Source of the DNA: JAIEPT01 sp038217425
Lineage (GTDB): Bacteria; Planctomycetota; Planctomycetia; Gemmatales; Gemmataceae
Assembly (NCBI GenBank): GCA_038217425.1
Contig: JBBQPM010000142.1
Span: forward strand, 1-17,738
Reading direction: 5' to 3'
DNA length: 17,738 bases
The notes beneath the pieces were generated by a model. That model was not told where the DNA came from and did no database searches. It saw only the letters and a program-made list of their open reading frames with translations. Each line of letters opens with the position of its first letter. Position 1 is the first letter of the stretch. Below, one piece after another: positions 16,507 through 17,738 of the stretch. The translations under genes and the position numbers were made by a program.

Positions 16507-16632
16507 TCACACCTCGTTTTTCACTTCGGGGGTCTTGAGCAGTAGCGCAACAAGCCGAAGCCGTTCTTCGGACGACAAGCCGAGCATTGCGGCGGCGAGG
16601 GCATCGAGGGAGCCCGCTTTCGGCTTTTTCAT
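16507..16632 (-). CDS. small 41-residue protein, planctomycete-type, unknown function
   Basis: From ATG 16632: MKKPKAGSLDALAAAMLGL, then SSEERLRLVALLLKTPEVKNEV to a TGA at 16507-16509. A basic start followed by SLDALAAAxLxLSxEERxRLxALL is a recurring small-protein pattern in planctomycete genomes, predicted as an amphipathic helix pair. No clear ribosome binding site is present. A longer in-frame ATG at 16755 would add 41 low-complexity residues and is less likely. Function unknown. Confidence 0.45.
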   Translation of the reverse strand: MKKPKAGSLDALAAAMLGLSSEERLRLVALLLKTPEVKNEV

Positions 16633-16760
16633 AGGTTTAGCCCAAGTTACGCTGTTCGACTTTTTTTCTAACGATTTTCGCCCCTGCGGCGTTCGCTTTC
16701 TCTGGTAATTTCCACGTCCGCCTCCGCCACTCGACGTGCACTGCGGCCATTGCAACCAAT

Positions 16761-17277
16761 GTGGAAGGCATCTGCGTCGCTCCGCGTTGCAAGGTCGGCT
16801 CTTGGCTGAAATGCAGAATCCGCGGGTGTGTGCAGGTCACCGGCTCCTCCGACGGCATCCTTCCTTGGCCGCGAACGAAGGTCTCCGGCGGCTCCCCGCT
16901 GGTCGTCTGCGGCGATCTCGTGAAGGCGTTGCGGCGAGAGAGCGCCAGCGCGATTCGGGCCCACTTCGGTTCCGGCGTCAGCTACTACTCCGTGTGGGCC
17001 ATGCGGAAGACCCTCGGCGTGCCGCGCATGACCGAGGGGACGACGCAGCTTTTCCGGGAAGAGTTCCCCGCAAAGCTGATGACTCCCGAGGCGATCGAGC
17101 GCACAGGGCATGGTTGCGGTCGCCAGAAAGGGCTGTGAAGATCTCGAAAGCCAAGACGGGCGTGAACGTCCCGCAGAGGTGATGCAAAAGCTGCACGAGC
17201 AGAACATCGGCCGGAAGCGATCCGACGAGGCCAGGCAGCGAATGAGCGAGTCCCACATCCGCGCCGCTGCCACCTGA
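16761..17277 (+). pseudogene. NUMOD3-type DNA-binding small protein, two frameshifts
   Basis: From GTG 16761 the first frame encodes VTGSSDGILPWPRTK, LVVCGDLVKALRRESASAI, SYYSVWAMRKTLGVPRMTEGT and PAKLMTPEAIER, the pattern of a planctomycete small protein with a helix-turn-helix-like WxxRKxLGV segment. Near 17100 the continuation moves to a second frame (RAVKISKAKTGVNVP), and near 17178 to a third (EVMQKLHEQNIGRKRSDEARQRMSESHI), ending at TGA 17275-17277. The last two pieces are tandem NUMOD3 motifs, the nuclease-associated DNA-binding repeat of homing endonucleases. Two frameshifts make it a pseudogene unless the read is in error. Confidence 0.55.
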
Positions 17278-17294
17278 GAGTCGAACGAAAGAAG

Positions 17295-17486
17295 TCATTG
17301 AAGGCATCCGGACTCACACACTTTGTGATGCACAGTATCGACGAATAGAACTTTCTCCGCTTCAGCGAACAATTTGTCGCCGAAGTCAAACAATTCGCGG
17401 ACGTGGCCGGCTCCGCCGGGAACTTTGTCGTATAGGACAATGCCATGCTGCTTCCCCTCGGGTCCCACGGAACCGGAGTTAAAACG
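17295..17486 (-). pseudogene. DUF1998 helicase C-terminal relic (DrmB/DrmA-like)
   Basis: A 63-codon minus-strand frame without a start codon, bounded by stops. It encodes GIVLYDKVPGGAGHVRELFDF...AEAEKVLFVDT and HHKVCESGCLQ. LYDxxPGGAGHVR followed by a Cys-x3-Cys zinc-site remnant is the signature of the DUF1998 (MZB-type) domain found at the C-terminus of DEAD-box helicases and in DrmA/DrmB of DISARM defence systems. It stops right after the second cysteine, where the next pair of cysteines should follow, and the N-terminal side is also missing. It is a fragment of a former gene. Confidence 0.6.
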
Positions 17487-17645
17487 CTAATCTCACGAGG
17501 ATCTAGTTCGAGTAGGTTACACCCCCCGCGTTGAAGCGCGATGCCGAGAGTCTGAATTGGGGCAGCGTCGGTCGCAGCTTCGCTGAAACCGCTGAACTCT
17601 AACGAGGCTCCGCCTCAGACCGACGAGGCGTGTTTGGAATAAAAC

Positions 17646-17736
17646 GGCTCCGGTCGATCGCGGGATGTGCCGAAGCACTCCCAATTGGACCGCTCAAGGC
17701 GGTAGTGGTCCCGAGAGACCGATGTCGACCGGAGCC
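17646..17736. repeat. 12-bp inverted repeat pair GGCTCCGGTCGA
   Basis: GGCTCCGGTCGA at 17646-17657 is repeated inverted at 17725-17736, 67 bases apart. Between them lies a small hairpin, ACCGC-TCAAG-GCGGT (about 17689-17703). It could be a structured RNA end, a terminator-like fold, or the end of a small non-autonomous element. The rest of 17487-17738 shows no gene. Confidence 0.45.
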
Positions 17737-17738
17737 AT

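Overview
The window looks like an accessory, transposon-rich stretch of a high-GC bacterial chromosome, most likely a planctomycete. That placement is an inference from gene style: secreted PQQ-like and NHL-repeat proteins with WRGP or LAQ-type N-termini, a large secreted NHL plus glycoside-hydrolase fusion, tiny 'SLDALAAAMLGLSSEER' proteins, and a NUMOD3-type small protein. It has not been checked against any database.

Left part (1-7000, nearly all on the minus strand): several mobile elements are stacked into a broken secreted-protein operon. From left to right these are a 3'-truncated IS21 element (istA open to the window edge, istB cut after about 50 codons); a ~3.0 kb element encoding one 951-residue protein; two adjacent PQQ-like beta-propeller genes, one missing its 5' end and the other cut after about 35 codons; and a truncated, frameshifted ISH3-like transposase. 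The 951-residue protein fuses a Cas4/RecB-like (TM0106-type) Fe-S nuclease, a DEDD-type RNase H-like exonuclease domain, a zinc ribbon and an IS66-like DDE transposase. It is the most remarkable object in the window. Its right end falls exactly where PQQ-like homology stops, and an 8-bp inverted repeat (GTTCGCGA) brackets it.

Centre (7179-12030, plus strand): a two-gene module of intact-looking genes, a 1026-residue SNF2/HepA-type helicase followed by a 502-residue Hsp70/actin-fold ATPase with an N-terminal coiled coil and proline-rich linker. A 65-codon ORF starts inside the last codons of the Hsp70-like gene (ATGAATGA overlap) and may be the stump of a third gene. The pairing suggests a nucleic-acid-directed defence or genome-maintenance module; this is inference.

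Right part (12080-17738): gene debris (an unrecognised fragment, the C-terminal end of an MFS transporter with a one-base frameshift in an A-run), a ~600-base stretch with no convincing gene, an intact 1024-residue secreted NHL plus clan-A glycoside-hydrolase-like protein, a 41-residue small protein, a twice-frameshifted NUMOD3-type gene, and a 63-codon relic of a DUF1998 (DrmB/DrmA-like) helicase C-terminus. A 12-bp inverted repeat lies at the extreme right. No rRNA, tRNA or CRISPR array was recognised.
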